DNA of 7,149 nucleotides, taken from Rhodobacterales bacterium 34-62-10. Its GTDB lineage: Bacteria; Pseudomonadota; Alphaproteobacteria; Rhodobacterales; Rhodobacteraceae. Shown here piece after piece: positions 1 through 6,437 of the stretch. The notes below the pieces were generated by a model. It worked only from the letters and a program-made list of their open reading frames with translations, was not told the DNA's origin and did no database searches. The stretch is taken from the NCBI GenBank assembly GCA_002282555.1, contig NCJR01000098.1, positions 1 through 7,149 of the forward strand. Reading direction: 5' to 3'. How positions within the stretch are numbered: the stretch's first letter is position 1; every line of letters begins with the position of its first letter. The position numbers and the translations under genes are program-made.

Positions 1-625
1 CGCCTATCTGAGCGATGCCGAGGCCGCCACCCTGCCCTGCGCCGCCCTGACCGCATGGAGCGCGATTGTCACCCATGGCCAGACCCGCGCCGGTGACCGC
101 GTGCTGATCCAGGGCACCGGCAGCGTCGCCCTGTTCGCGCTGACCTTCGCCAAGCTGCACGGGGCGCATGTCACCGTGATCTCCTCCAGCGATGCCAGGC
201 TTGACCGCGTCCGCGCGATGGGGGCCGATGCCACGATCAACTACACCACGACCCCGGACTGGGCCAAGGCCAGCCGCGACATCACCGCCGCCAAGGGCGG
301 CTACGACCTGATCGTCGAACTGGGCGGCGCACAAACCCTGCCTCTGTCGCTCCGCGCGATCCGGCCCGGCGGCACCATCGCCATGATCGGCGTGCTGTCC
401 GGCCTGACGGTCGAGGCATCGCTCGGCCCCATCGTCGCCCGTCAGGTCCGCCTGCAAGGGGTGACCGTCGGCCACCGCGACGGGTTCACGGCGATGCTGG
501 CCGCGATGGAACAGCACCAGATCCGCCCCGTCCTTGGCGCCACATTCGCCTTCGAGGACCTGCATGCCGCGCTGCAACACCAGCGCGACGGCGGGCACTT
601 CGGCAAGACACTGATCCGGTTCTGA
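1..625 (+). CDS. MDR-family NAD(P)-dependent alcohol dehydrogenase, C-terminal part (5' end outside window)
   Basis: The reading frame is open from base 2, so the gene starts before the window; 207 residues are visible. It is the nucleotide-binding half of a medium-chain dehydrogenase/reductase. Near the visible start is the LPCAALTAW helix common in zinc-type alcohol dehydrogenase-like proteins. The Rossmann glycine motif GTGSVA follows at visible residues 38-43. The second beta strand ends in SSSD (61-64) without an acidic residue, which by family knowledge leans towards NADP(H). The C-terminus HFGKTLIRF is the usual end of this family. The zinc-binding N-terminal domain is not visible, so zinc dependence cannot be checked. 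The substrate is unknown; it is probably a cytosolic alcohol/aldehyde or enone oxidoreductase. The acyl-CoA synthetase gene begins 6 bp later, suggesting co-transcription. The family is sure, the substrate is not. Confidence 0.9.
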   Translation, partial: AYLSDAEAATLPCAALTAWSAIVTHGQTRAGDRVLIQGTGSVALFALTFAKLHGAHVTVISSSDARLDRVRAMGADATINYTTTPDWAKASRDITAAKGGYDLIVELGGAQTLPLSLRAIRPGGTIAMIGVLSGLTVEASLGPIVARQVRLQGVTVGHRDGFTAMLAAMEQHQIRPVLGATFAFEDLHAALQHQRDGGHFGKTLIRF

Positions 626-631
626 TCCCTG

Positions 632-2185
632 ATGCCCGCGCCATATCACCACGACACCCACCCCTATCAGCCCCGCAGCCACGCGCAGAAAAACCCCAAC
701 GCCATCGCCTATGTGATGTGCGCCACGGATGAGCAGGTGAGCTTCGCCCAGCTTGAGGCACGCGCCAATCAGGGCGCGCATCTGCTGCGCCGCGCCGGTC
801 TGAGGCGCGGCGACCACATCGCCATCCTGATGGAAAACCGGCGCGAGTTCCTTGAGATCTGCTTCGCCGCCGACCGCGCGGGCCTTTACTATACCACCAT
901 CAGCACCCACCTGATGCCCGACGAAATCGCCCATATCCTGCAGGATTGCGGCGCGCGCATCCTGATCGTGTCGGACCGTCTGCTGGACAGCCTTGCCCTG
1001 CTGCGGCCCACGCTGGAGGCCTGCGTCCAGACCTATGTGGTGGGCACCACGCCACCCGGCCTGCACGATTGGACCGCTTCAACCGCCCCCCTGCCCCAGA
1101 CCCCGATCGCGGACGAGGCGCAGGGCCTTGACATGCTCTACTCCTCGGGCACGACCGGACGGCCCAAAGGAATCAAATGGCCCCTGCCCGATGATCTTCC
1201 CGGCGGGCGGACCATGCTGGTCGATCTGCTTTCAACGCTATTCGGCTACGCGGCGGGTACCCGCTATCTCAGCCCCGCGCCGCTTTATCACGCGGCCCCG
1301 CTGCGGCATTCCATGGTCACGATCCGCATGGGCGGCACCGCCTATATCATGGACCGCTTCGATCCGCTGGCGGCCCTGTCATTGATCCAGGCCCACCGCA
1401 TCACCCACAGCCAATGGGTGCCCACCATGTTCGTGCGCCTGCTGAAACTGCCCGAGGACCAGCGCGCACAGTTTGACCTCTCCTCGATGCAGATGGCGGT
1501 CCACGCCGCCGCCCCCTGTCCCTTGGACGTCAAGCGCCGCATGATCGACTGGTGGGGACCGATCATCCACGAATATTACGCAGGCACCGAAAATAACGGC
1601 TTCACCGCCATCACCACAGCCGAATGGCTGGAACATCCCGGCTCGGTCGGTCGTGCGAAACTGGGGGTGATCCACATCTGCGACGAAGCGGGCCAAGAAC
1701 TCCCCATCGGGCAGGAAGGCGAGGTCTATTTCGAGAACGGCCACCAATTCCTCTATCACAACGACCCCGCCAAGACCGCCGCCTGCACGAATGCCATGGG
1801 CTGGACCACGCTGGGCGATATCGGTCGGCTTGACGATCAGGGGTATCTTTACCTCACCGACCGCAAATCCTTTGTCATCATCTCGGGCGGGGTGAACATC
1901 TACCCGCAAGAGACCGAGGATATCCTGCTGGGCCATCCCGCGGTTCTGGATGCGGCCGTGTTCGGCGTGCCCAACGAGGATTTCGGCGAGGAGGTCAAGG
2001 CCGTGGTGCAGCTTCTGCCCGACCGGACCGCCAGCCCCGCCTTGGCGGACGAACTGATCGCCACCTGCCGTGCGCGCCTCTCGCCGATCAAATGCCCCCG
2101 CAGCATCGACTTCCGCACCACCCTGCCCAGATCGGCGACTGGCAAGCTTTACAAGCGCAAGCTCAAGGCGGAATACTGGCCCTGA
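632..2185 (+). CDS. AMP-forming acyl-CoA synthetase (ANL superfamily)
   Basis: This 517-residue protein is a full-length adenylate-forming ligase. By family knowledge it activates a carboxylic acid with ATP to an acyl-AMP and then an acyl-CoA. Visible core motifs are the phosphate loop YSSGTTGRPKG (170-180), YYAGTE (315-320, motif A5), GWTTLGDIG (390-398, with the ribose-binding Asp396), the hinge region with DRK (410-412) and SGGVNIYP (418-425), and the C-terminal PRSATGK (499-505) whose Lys505 is the expected adenylation lysine. All key residues are present, so it should be active. The ATG lies 6 bp after the dehydrogenase stop with no clear Shine-Dalgarno sequence, which suggests translational coupling. 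The start fits because the normal family N-terminus (VSFAQLEARANQ at about 36-47) follows at the expected distance. The acid could be fatty, aromatic or a sterol side-chain type; the sequence alone does not decide. Confidence 0.93.
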   Translation: MPAPYHHDTHPYQPRSHAQKNPNAIAYVMCATDEQVSFAQLEARANQGAHLLRRAGLRRGDHIAILMENRREFLEICFAADRAGLYYTTISTHLMPDEIAHILQDCGARILIVSDRLLDSLALLRPTLEACVQTYVVGTTPPGLHDWTASTAPLPQTPIADEAQGLDMLYSSGTTGRPKGIKWPLPDDLPGGRTMLVDLLSTLFGYAAGTRYLSPAPLYHAAPLRHSMVTIRMGGTAYIMDRFDPLAALSLIQAHRITHSQWVPTMFVRLLKLPEDQRAQFDLSSMQMAVHAAAPCPLDVKRRMIDWWGPIIHEYYAGTENNGFTAITTAEWLEHPGSVGRAKLGVIHICDEAGQELPIGQEGEVYFENGHQFLYHNDPAKTAACTNAMGWTTLGDIGRLDDQGYLYLTDRKSFVIISGGVNIYPQETEDILLGHPAVLDAAVFGVPNEDFGEEVKAVVQLLPDRTASPALADELIATCRARLSPIKCPRSIDFRTTLPRSATGKLYKRKLKAEYWP

Positions 2186-2186
2186 T

Positions 2187-2220
2187 CGGTCTTGCACGGT
2201 CCTGCCCGGTCTTGCACGGG
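2187..2220. repeat. 10-bp tandem repeat, about 3.4 units
   Basis: Starting two bases after the acyl-CoA synthetase stop, the sequence reads as units CGGTCTTGCA, CGGTCCTGCC, CGGTCTTGCA and then CGGG. The first and third units are identical, giving a 13-bp exact direct repeat at 20-bp spacing. The period equals roughly one helical turn. Function is unknown. It could be a slippage product or a set of in-phase protein sites. Confidence 0.75.
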
Positions 2221-2242
2221 CCTCATCCGACGCTCCGACACG

Positions 2243-2270
2243 GCCCTGCCCTTGCCCTTGCCCTGCCCTT
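2243..2270. repeat. Pyrimidine-rich GCCCT(T) short tandem repeat, 5 units
   Basis: Five consecutive units GCCCT, GCCCTT, GCCCTT, GCCCT, GCCCTT occupy 28 bp on the plus strand, giving a strongly C/T-rich strand. The mixture of 5- and 6-base units is what replication slippage tends to leave. No coding frame is supported across it. Confidence 0.7.
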
Positions 2271-2282
2271 GGCCTGCCAGCA

Positions 2283-2331
2283 ACTTTTGCATCTTCCAAT
2301 TTTTGCATCTTCCAACTTTTTGCATCTTCCC
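2283..2331. repeat. 16-17 bp tandem repeat with T-tracts, 3 units
   Basis: The core TTTTGCATCTTCC occurs three times, with GCATCTTCC beginning at 2289, 2305 and 2322 (periods 16 and 17). Units differ only in the number of Ts (4 or 5) and an A/C before the T-tract. It is distinctly AT-richer than its surroundings. The unit length is not a multiple of three throughout, so it is unlikely to be coding. It lies 80-130 bp before the fucosyltransferase start, where it could affect that gene's transcription; this is inference. Confidence 0.8.
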
Positions 2332-2348
2332 ATGGCCTGCAGTAACAA

Positions 2349-2371
2349 GGGGCGCAACGGCCCGGCGCCCC
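2349..2371 (+). other. GC-rich inverted repeat upstream of the fucosyltransferase gene
   Basis: GGGGCGC (2349-2355) is the exact reverse complement of GCGCCCC (2365-2371), giving a 7-bp stem with a 9-base loop. No T-tract follows, so it is not a standard intrinsic terminator. It could be a weak or factor-aided stop for the upstream operon, or a structure in the leader RNA of the fucosyltransferase. A smaller GCAC/GTGC stem (2383-2394) follows. Confidence 0.4.
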
Positions 2372-2412
2372 GACGCGTCACGGCACCCCTGTGCAAGATA
2401 GGCTTTTGGTGA

Positions 2413-3309
2413 ATGCGCGACACGGCTGACAAGATCGCGATCCTGCCCTACGGACGGCCGCTTGGCTTTCGCCCGTCGCGGATCGCGCTTGACGATCTGA
2501 TCTGGCCCTTGGGCAAACCGGACGGCATCGCGGGCCAGACCCTTGCCGATCTGACCGCGCGCGACCATCTGATCGTGCCGCCATGGGAAACCATGCATAT
2601 CCGTCCCGGCTTCGGCACCAGGGCCAAGGTCTCGCTGCTGTTCGGTGAACCCCGCGCCGTGCATGGCCAGCACATGAAAATGCTCCGCCTCAGCCATCGG
2701 CGCTTCTTCAAGGTGCTTACCGCGGACGCGCAATTGTTGGAGACAATCCCCAACGCGCTCTTTTTTCCCGTCGGCGGGGCATGGGTGTCAAACTGGCGCC
2801 AGACCGACAAGACCAAACGGGCGATGTGCTCCCTGATCGCCTCGAACAAGCGCAAACACCAAGGCCACCAACTGCGCCACGATGTCGTGGACTGGATCCG
2901 CACCACCGGGGCCGATGTCGATATCATGGGGCGCGGCTACACCCCCTTCGCCGTCAAGACAGACGGTCTGGCCCCCTACCGCTTTTCCGTGGTGATCGAG
3001 AATGTGCGCGAAAAGAACTATTTCAGCGAAAAACTGATCGACGCCATCCTGTGCGAAACCGTGCCGATCTACTGGGGCTGCCCCAATATCGGGGATTTCT
3101 TCGATACCGCCTGCATGATCCAGTGCAACAGCCTTGCCGAGATCCAGCACGCGGTCAGCACCATGTCGGCCGCCGCCTATGACAGCCGCCATGACGCGTT
3201 GCGGCGCATGGCGCCTGTTGCGGAAAGCTATGCCGATATCCAGAAACGCGCGGCCTTGGCGATCCGAAACTGCATCTTGCAGACCGACGCGGAACCCTTC
3301 AAGGGATAG
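2413..3309 (+). CDS. Glycosyltransferase family 10 (alpha-fucosyltransferase)
   Basis: This 298-residue protein carries the GT10 signature region: YRFSVVIENVRE (189-200), YFSEKLIDA (203-211) and VPIYWGCPNIGDFF (217-230). By comparison with the Helicobacter pylori enzyme, Tyr203, Glu206 and Lys207 are the expected GDP-fucose contacts. An S/ASNKRKHQGHQLR stretch (140-155) matches the family's Arg-containing donor-site segment, and Glu79 in FGEP is a plausible catalytic base. Such enzymes move L-fucose from GDP-L-fucose to GlcNAc or galactose of a surface glycan. No signal peptide or membrane segment is seen, and there is no C-terminal heptad-repeat tail as in Helicobacter, so it is a compact cytosolic form. 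The ATG is preceded directly by an in-frame TGA, so it is the first possible start; its Shine-Dalgarno match is weak. gmd and fcl downstream supply the donor. Acceptor and linkage are unknown. Confidence 0.9.
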   Translation: MRDTADKIAILPYGRPLGFRPSRIALDDLIWPLGKPDGIAGQTLADLTARDHLIVPPWETMHIRPGFGTRAKVSLLFGEPRAVHGQHMKMLRLSHRRFFKVLTADAQLLETIPNALFFPVGGAWVSNWRQTDKTKRAMCSLIASNKRKHQGHQLRHDVVDWIRTTGADVDIMGRGYTPFAVKTDGLAPYRFSVVIENVREKNYFSEKLIDAILCETVPIYWGCPNIGDFFDTACMIQCNSLAEIQHAVSTMSAAAYDSRHDALRRMAPVAESYADIQKRAALAIRNCILQTDAEPFKG

Positions 3310-3314
3310 GGGAA

Positions 3315-3342
3315 CGACCGGACCGCCGCCTGCGGCAGGTCG
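3315..3342 (+). other. Imperfect GC-rich inverted repeat after the fucosyltransferase gene
   Basis: CGACC (3315-3319) pairs with GGTCG (3338-3342). Inside, GCCG (3325-3328) pairs with CGGC (3333-3336) around a CCTG loop, leaving an asymmetric internal loop. It begins 5 bases after the stop codon. No T-tract follows, so a classical terminator is not supported. It may be a transcript-stabilising or attenuating structure. Confidence 0.35.
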
Positions 3343-3356
3343 TGTGTGAAACCACC

Positions 3357-3373
3357 CGGGCGCGCACCGCCCG
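3357..3373 (+). other. GC-only 6-bp hairpin upstream of gmd
   Basis: CGGGCG (3357-3362) is the exact reverse complement of CGCCCG (3368-3373), with a 5-base CGCAC loop. It ends 24 bases before the gmd ATG. It is not followed by Ts. Together with the hairpin at 3315-3342 it structures most of the 88-bp gap between the fucosyltransferase and gmd. Function is not known. Confidence 0.4.
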
Positions 3374-3397
3374 ACAGACATCCGGGACACCAGAGCG

Positions 3398-4519
3398 ATG
3401 ACACGAACGGCGCTGATCACGGGGATCACGGGGCAGGACGGCTCCTATCTGGCCGAACTCCTGCTTGCCAAGGGCTATGATGTGCACGGGATCAAACGCC
3501 GCGCCTCGCTGTTCAACACCCAGCGGATCGATCACATCTACGAGGACCCGCACAACCTCAACCCGCGCCTGAAGCTGCATTACGGCGATCTGACCGACAG
3601 CTCCAACCTGACGCGCATCCTGTCCGAGGTGCAACCGGACGAGGTCTATAACCTTGGCGCGCAAAGCCATGTGGCGGTCAGCTTCGAGGCCCCCGAATAC
3701 ACCGCCGACGTGGATGCCATGGGCACGCTGCGCCTGCTGGAAGCGATCCGTTTTCTGAAGCTCGAAGGCAAGACCCGCTTCTATCAGGCCTCCACCTCCG
3801 AATTATATGGTCTGGTGCAGGAAACGCCGCAAAGTGAAACCACGCCCTTCCATCCGCGCAGCCCCTATGCGGTGGCCAAGATGTATGCCTATTGGATCAC
3901 CGTGAACTACCGCGAGGCGTATGGGATCTATGCCTGCAACGGCATTCTGTTCAATCACGAAAGTCCCCGCCGGGGCGAAACCTTCGTGACCCGCAAGATC
4001 ACCCGCGGTCTGGCCAATATCGCGCAGGGCCTTGAGGCGTGCCTTTACATGGGCAACATCGACGCGCTGCGCGACTGGGGCCATGCCAAGGATTACGTGC
4101 GCATGCAGTGGATGATGCTGCAACAGGACACGCCCGAGGATTATGTGATTGCCACGGGTGTGCAATATTCCGTGCGCGACTTCATCCGGTGGTCGGCGGC
4201 GGAACTGGGCCTGACGCTGGAATTCAGCGGCTCCGGCTTGCACGAGATCGCGACCGTGACAGCGGTCGATGGCGATCATGCCCCGGGTATCACCCCCGGT
4301 CAGGTGATCATGCGCATCGACCCGCGCTATTTCCGCCCGGCCGAGGTCGAGACCCTTCTGGGCGATCCGACCAAGGCGAGGCAAAAGCTCGGCTGGACCC
4401 CCGAGATCACCGCGCAACAGATGTGCGCCGAGATGGTGGCCGAAGACCTCAGATCCGCGCGCCGGCACCGCCTCTTGCGCGACAATGGCCTTGATCTGCC
4501 GGTCTCGCTGGAAGGGTGA
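3398..4519 (+). CDS. gmd: GDP-mannose 4,6-dehydratase
   Basis: This 373-residue protein has the full length and motifs of GMD, a short-chain dehydrogenase-type enzyme. It converts GDP-D-mannose to GDP-4-keto-6-deoxy-D-mannose using tightly bound NADP+. Visible are the Rossmann motif GITGQDG (9-15), the [12 protein letters not shown] segment (34-45), the catalytic STSELYG (132-138, Thr133 and Glu135), the YAVAK catalytic pair (Tyr157, Lys161), and the family block [16 protein letters not shown] (186-201) involved in oligomer and substrate binding. Nothing is missing. The ATG starts the beta strand TALITG as in homologues; only a modest Shine-Dalgarno (GGGAC near 3384) is present. It lies 88 bp after the GT10 gene and 15 bp before fcl. 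The product could also feed rhamnose or perosamine synthesis, but the downstream fcl and upstream GT10 point to L-fucose. Acts in the cytosol. Confidence 0.97.
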   Translation: MTRTALITGITGQDGSYLAELLLAKGYDVHGIKRRASLFNTQRIDHIYEDPHNLNPRLKLHYGDLTDSSNLTRILSEVQPDEVYNLGAQSHVAVSFEAPEYTADVDAMGTLRLLEAIRFLKLEGKTRFYQASTSELYGLVQETPQSETTPFHPRSPYAVAKMYAYWITVNYREAYGIYACNGILFNHESPRRGETFVTRKITRGLANIAQGLEACLYMGNIDALRDWGHAKDYVRMQWMMLQQDTPEDYVIATGVQYSVRDFIRWSAAELGLTLEFSGSGLHEIATVTAVDGDHAPGITPGQVIMRIDPRYFRPAEVETLLGDPTKARQKLGWTPEITAQQMCAEMVAEDLRSARRHRLLRDNGLDLPVSLEG

Positions 4520-4520
4520 G

Positions 4521-4528
4521 GGAGAAGG
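4521..4528 (+). promoter_or_regulatory. Strong ribosome binding site of fcl
   Basis: GGAGAAGG lies 6 bases before the ATG at 4535, in the 15-bp gap after the gmd stop. It is the best Shine-Dalgarno match in the cassette and fixes the fcl start. It also shows that fcl is translated from the gmd transcript. Confidence 0.75.
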
Positions 4529-4534
4529 ACAGTC

Positions 4535-5488
4535 ATGAAAATCTATCTTGCAGGACATCGTGGTATGGTCGGCGGCGCGATCCTGCGCCAGTTGCAGGCG
4601 CGCGGCGCCGCTGTCATCACCCGCAGCCGTGATGCGCTGGACCTGACCGATCAGGCCGCAGTGCGCGCCTTCTTCCAGACCGAAAGGCCGGATGCGGTGA
4701 TCCTTGCCGCCGCCAGGGTGGGCGGCATCCACGCCAATGACACGTTCCCCGCCAGCTTCATCTATGACAACCTGATGATCGAGGCGAATGTGATCCATCA
4801 GGCCCATGACGCGGGCGTCCAGTCCCTTCTGTGTCTGGGGTCATCCTGCATCTATCCGCGCAACGCGGCGCAGCCGATGGCCGAAGACGCACTTCTGACC
4901 GGCAGCCTTGAACCCACGAACGAACCCTATGCGATTGCCAAGATCGCGGGGATCAAACTGTGTGAAAGCTACAACCGGCAATATGGCCGGGATTACCGCT
5001 CGGTGATGCCGACCAATCTTTACGGACCCGGCGACAATTTCCACCCCCAGAACAGCCATGTCCTGCCCGCCCTCATGCGCCGCTTCCACGAGGCGGTGGC
5101 GACAGGCGCGGACAGGGTGACGATCTGGGGCAGCGGCACCCCGCAGCGCGAATTCCTGCATGTGGACGACATGGCGGCAGCGGCCCTGTTCGTGATGGAT
5201 CTGGACCGCGACACCTACCGCGCGCATACCGACCCACGGCAAAGCCATATCAACGTGGGCACCGGTCAGGATGTCAGCATCGCCACGCTTGCCGGGCTTC
5301 TGGCACAGGTGACGGGGTTCACCGGCCAGATCAGCTTTGATCGCAGCAAACCCGATGGCACGCCGCGCAAACTGCTGGATGTCAGCCGCCTCTCGCAGAT
5401 GGGATGGTCCGCCCGCATCCCGCTCGAGGCGGGGATCGCGCAGACCTATGACTGGTTCAGAACCAGCCGCGACCTGCGCGAATCCTGA
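4535..5488 (+). CDS. fcl: GDP-L-fucose synthase (GDP-4-keto-6-deoxymannose 3,5-epimerase/4-reductase)
   Basis: This 317-residue protein (also called WcaG or GFS) epimerises GDP-4-keto-6-deoxy-D-mannose at C3 and C5 and reduces C4 with NADPH to give GDP-L-fucose. Motifs seen are GHRGMVG (7-13), AARVGGI (59-65), LGSSCIYP (101-108), the [14 protein letters not shown] block (126-139) and [13 protein letters not shown] (168-180). Counting against the E. coli enzyme with an offset of four, Ser103, Tyr132 and Lys136 form the reductase triad, and Cys105 and His175 are the epimerase acid/base pair. All are present, so it should be active. It follows gmd by 15 bp with its own strong ribosome binding site, making the two a translational pair. 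It is the last gene of the cassette and converges on the opposite-strand MBL gene 25 bp on. Cytosolic. Confidence 0.97.
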   Translation: MKIYLAGHRGMVGGAILRQLQARGAAVITRSRDALDLTDQAAVRAFFQTERPDAVILAAARVGGIHANDTFPASFIYDNLMIEANVIHQAHDAGVQSLLCLGSSCIYPRNAAQPMAEDALLTGSLEPTNEPYAIAKIAGIKLCESYNRQYGRDYRSVMPTNLYGPGDNFHPQNSHVLPALMRRFHEAVATGADRVTIWGSGTPQREFLHVDDMAAAALFVMDLDRDTYRAHTDPRQSHINVGTGQDVSIATLAGLLAQVTGFTGQISFDRSKPDGTPRKLLDVSRLSQMGWSARIPLEAGIAQTYDWFRTSRDLRES

Positions 5489-5513
5489 CCGCACCGCGGG
5501 GCGCGCGCACCCG

Positions 5514-6425
5514 TCACTCCCACTCCATCGCCTCATAGGTGGCCTGCGCATTGCGCCCGGCCAGACTGTCGAACTGCTCCAGATAGGACCACGCGGATTG
5601 GTCGATCGCTGGCGCATCCATGATGTCGCCGCCCGCATCGATCAGCGCGCCGATACGGGTGCGCAGGTTGACCAGATAGTCATAGGTATCGCGCCGCGCG
5701 GTTGCCAGATCGGTGGCGCGCCCATGTCCCGGCACGATATGGCCGGGATCAAACGCCGCCATCGCATCAAACACCCCGATCCAGCTTTTGACGTTGTTCG
5801 CAGGACCGTTGCCCAGAATGCGCGCGACATAGACGATATCGCCGGTGAACATCACGTCGCGCGCCTCCAGCCAGACAAAGCTGTCGCCAAGCGTATGCGC
5901 GGGACCGCGATGCATGACCTCAAGCCCAAGCCCCCCGATCTCCAGCCTGTGATCGCTCTCGAAGGTCACATCGGCATAGGCGGGTTCGGTGCCGTCCAAC
6001 CCGTCGCCCAGAAACTGCGCCAACGCGCTCAATTGCGCAGAGGCGCGGGCCTTGTGATCCTCCACGGCGGCCTCGGACGCGATGATGACGGCCCCCTGCT
6101 CGCGCCAATAGCCGTTCCCCAGCCAGCGGTGATCCTGCCCGCCGGTGTTGATCACATGGGTGACGGGCTGATCCGTGACCGTGCGGATTGCCTCATGCAG
6201 CGCCATCGCCCCTTTGTATGACCCGCCCGGATCGATCAGCACCGCGCCATCGGCTGTCACGACAAGACCAAAGGTCGCGTTATTGCCAAGATTGGCGGCG
6301 CTGCGCTGCCCGGTCTCGCCGACGATGGCCCAGACATCATCCGCAACGGGCTGCACCTGCAGGGCTTGCGCGCTGCAAATGGCCGGTGTCGCAAGTGCGG
6401 CGGCAAGGATCAAGGCGCGGATCAT
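5514..6425 (-). CDS. Exported MBL-fold (metallo-beta-lactamase-like) protein with altered zinc motif
   Basis: This is a 303-residue protein. The N-terminus MIRALILAAALATPAICSAQA looks like a Sec signal peptide with likely cleavage after Ala21, so the protein is probably periplasmic. The alpha-beta-beta-alpha fold is recognisable from NNATFGLVVTADGAVLIDPG (48-67), the GPAHTLGDSFVW strand (174-185, His177), FTGDIVY (193-199, Asp196) and HIVPGHG (229-235, His234). The usual HxHxDH after VINT is replaced: aligned without gaps on NT and WLGN, the motif reads GGQDHR (95-100), so the proximal ligands are lost. Catalysis and substrate therefore cannot be assumed; family relatives include lactonases, thioester hydrolases and SoxH-like proteins. 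The start at 6425 is chosen over an upstream in-frame ATG at 6464 because it has a GAGGG site and begins the signal peptide, while the longer form overlaps the peptidase gene. Confidence 0.88.
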   Translation of the reverse strand: MIRALILAAALATPAICSAQALQVQPVADDVWAIVGETGQRSAANLGNNATFGLVVTADGAVLIDPGGSYKGAMALHEAIRTVTDQPVTHVINTGGQDHRWLGNGYWREQGAVIIASEAAVEDHKARASAQLSALAQFLGDGLDGTEPAYADVTFESDHRLEIGGLGLEVMHRGPAHTLGDSFVWLEARDVMFTGDIVYVARILGNGPANNVKSWIGVFDAMAAFDPGHIVPGHGRATDLATARRDTYDYLVNLRTRIGALIDAGGDIMDAPAIDQSAWSYLEQFDSLAGRNAQATYEAMEWE

Positions 6426-6432
6426 GCACCCA

Positions 6433-6437
6433 CCCTC
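6433..6437 (-). promoter_or_regulatory. Ribosome binding site deciding the MBL-gene start
   Basis: On the minus strand GAGGG (within GAGGGTGGG) lies 7 bases before the ATG at 6425. It overlaps the last codons of the upstream peptidase gene, whose TGA is at 6436-6438. This supports the 303-residue product and translational coupling of the pair. Confidence 0.6.

Noticed and set aside
1379..2308. 309-codon open frame on the minus strand opposite the acyl-CoA synthetase gene
   Set aside because: It is antisense to a gene with complete ANL motifs, has low-complexity Gly/Ala/Arg/Asp-rich content and no recognisable domain. Long antisense frames are expected in GC-rich DNA with strong third-position bias.
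2320..2348. Promoter-like TTGCAT, 17-base spacer and TAACAA before the GT10 gene
   Set aside because: Each hexamer matches the sigma-70 consensus at only about three positions, and the -35 candidate is just part of the 16-17 bp repeat.
2070..2412. Possible small plus-strand proteins running through the repeat spacer
   Set aside because: They begin inside the acyl-CoA synthetase gene in other frames and their residues simply mirror the tandem repeats. The 16/17 bp periods break any frame, and no good ribosome binding site is present.
2761..2766. T6 run inside the fucosyltransferase gene as a phase-variation slippage site
   Set aside because: Six bases are short for effective slippage; the run encodes two Phe at a conserved position (NALFFP), so a normal origin is enough.
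3803..4807. 334-codon open frame on the minus strand across the gmd/fcl junction
   Set aside because: It overlaps two unmistakable genes, has His/Gly/Ala-rich sequence typical of an antisense shadow, and no family match.
5489..5513. Bidirectional terminator between the converging fcl and MBL genes
   Set aside because: Only a 4-bp CGGG/CCCG stem can be drawn in this 25-bp GC-rich gap and there is no T-tract on either strand. The TGAC/GTCA symmetry comes from the two stop codons.
5337..6221. 294-codon open frame on the plus strand opposite the MBL gene and the end of fcl
   Set aside because: It starts inside fcl in another frame and runs antisense to the MBL gene with its signal peptide and fold motifs; no domain is seen.
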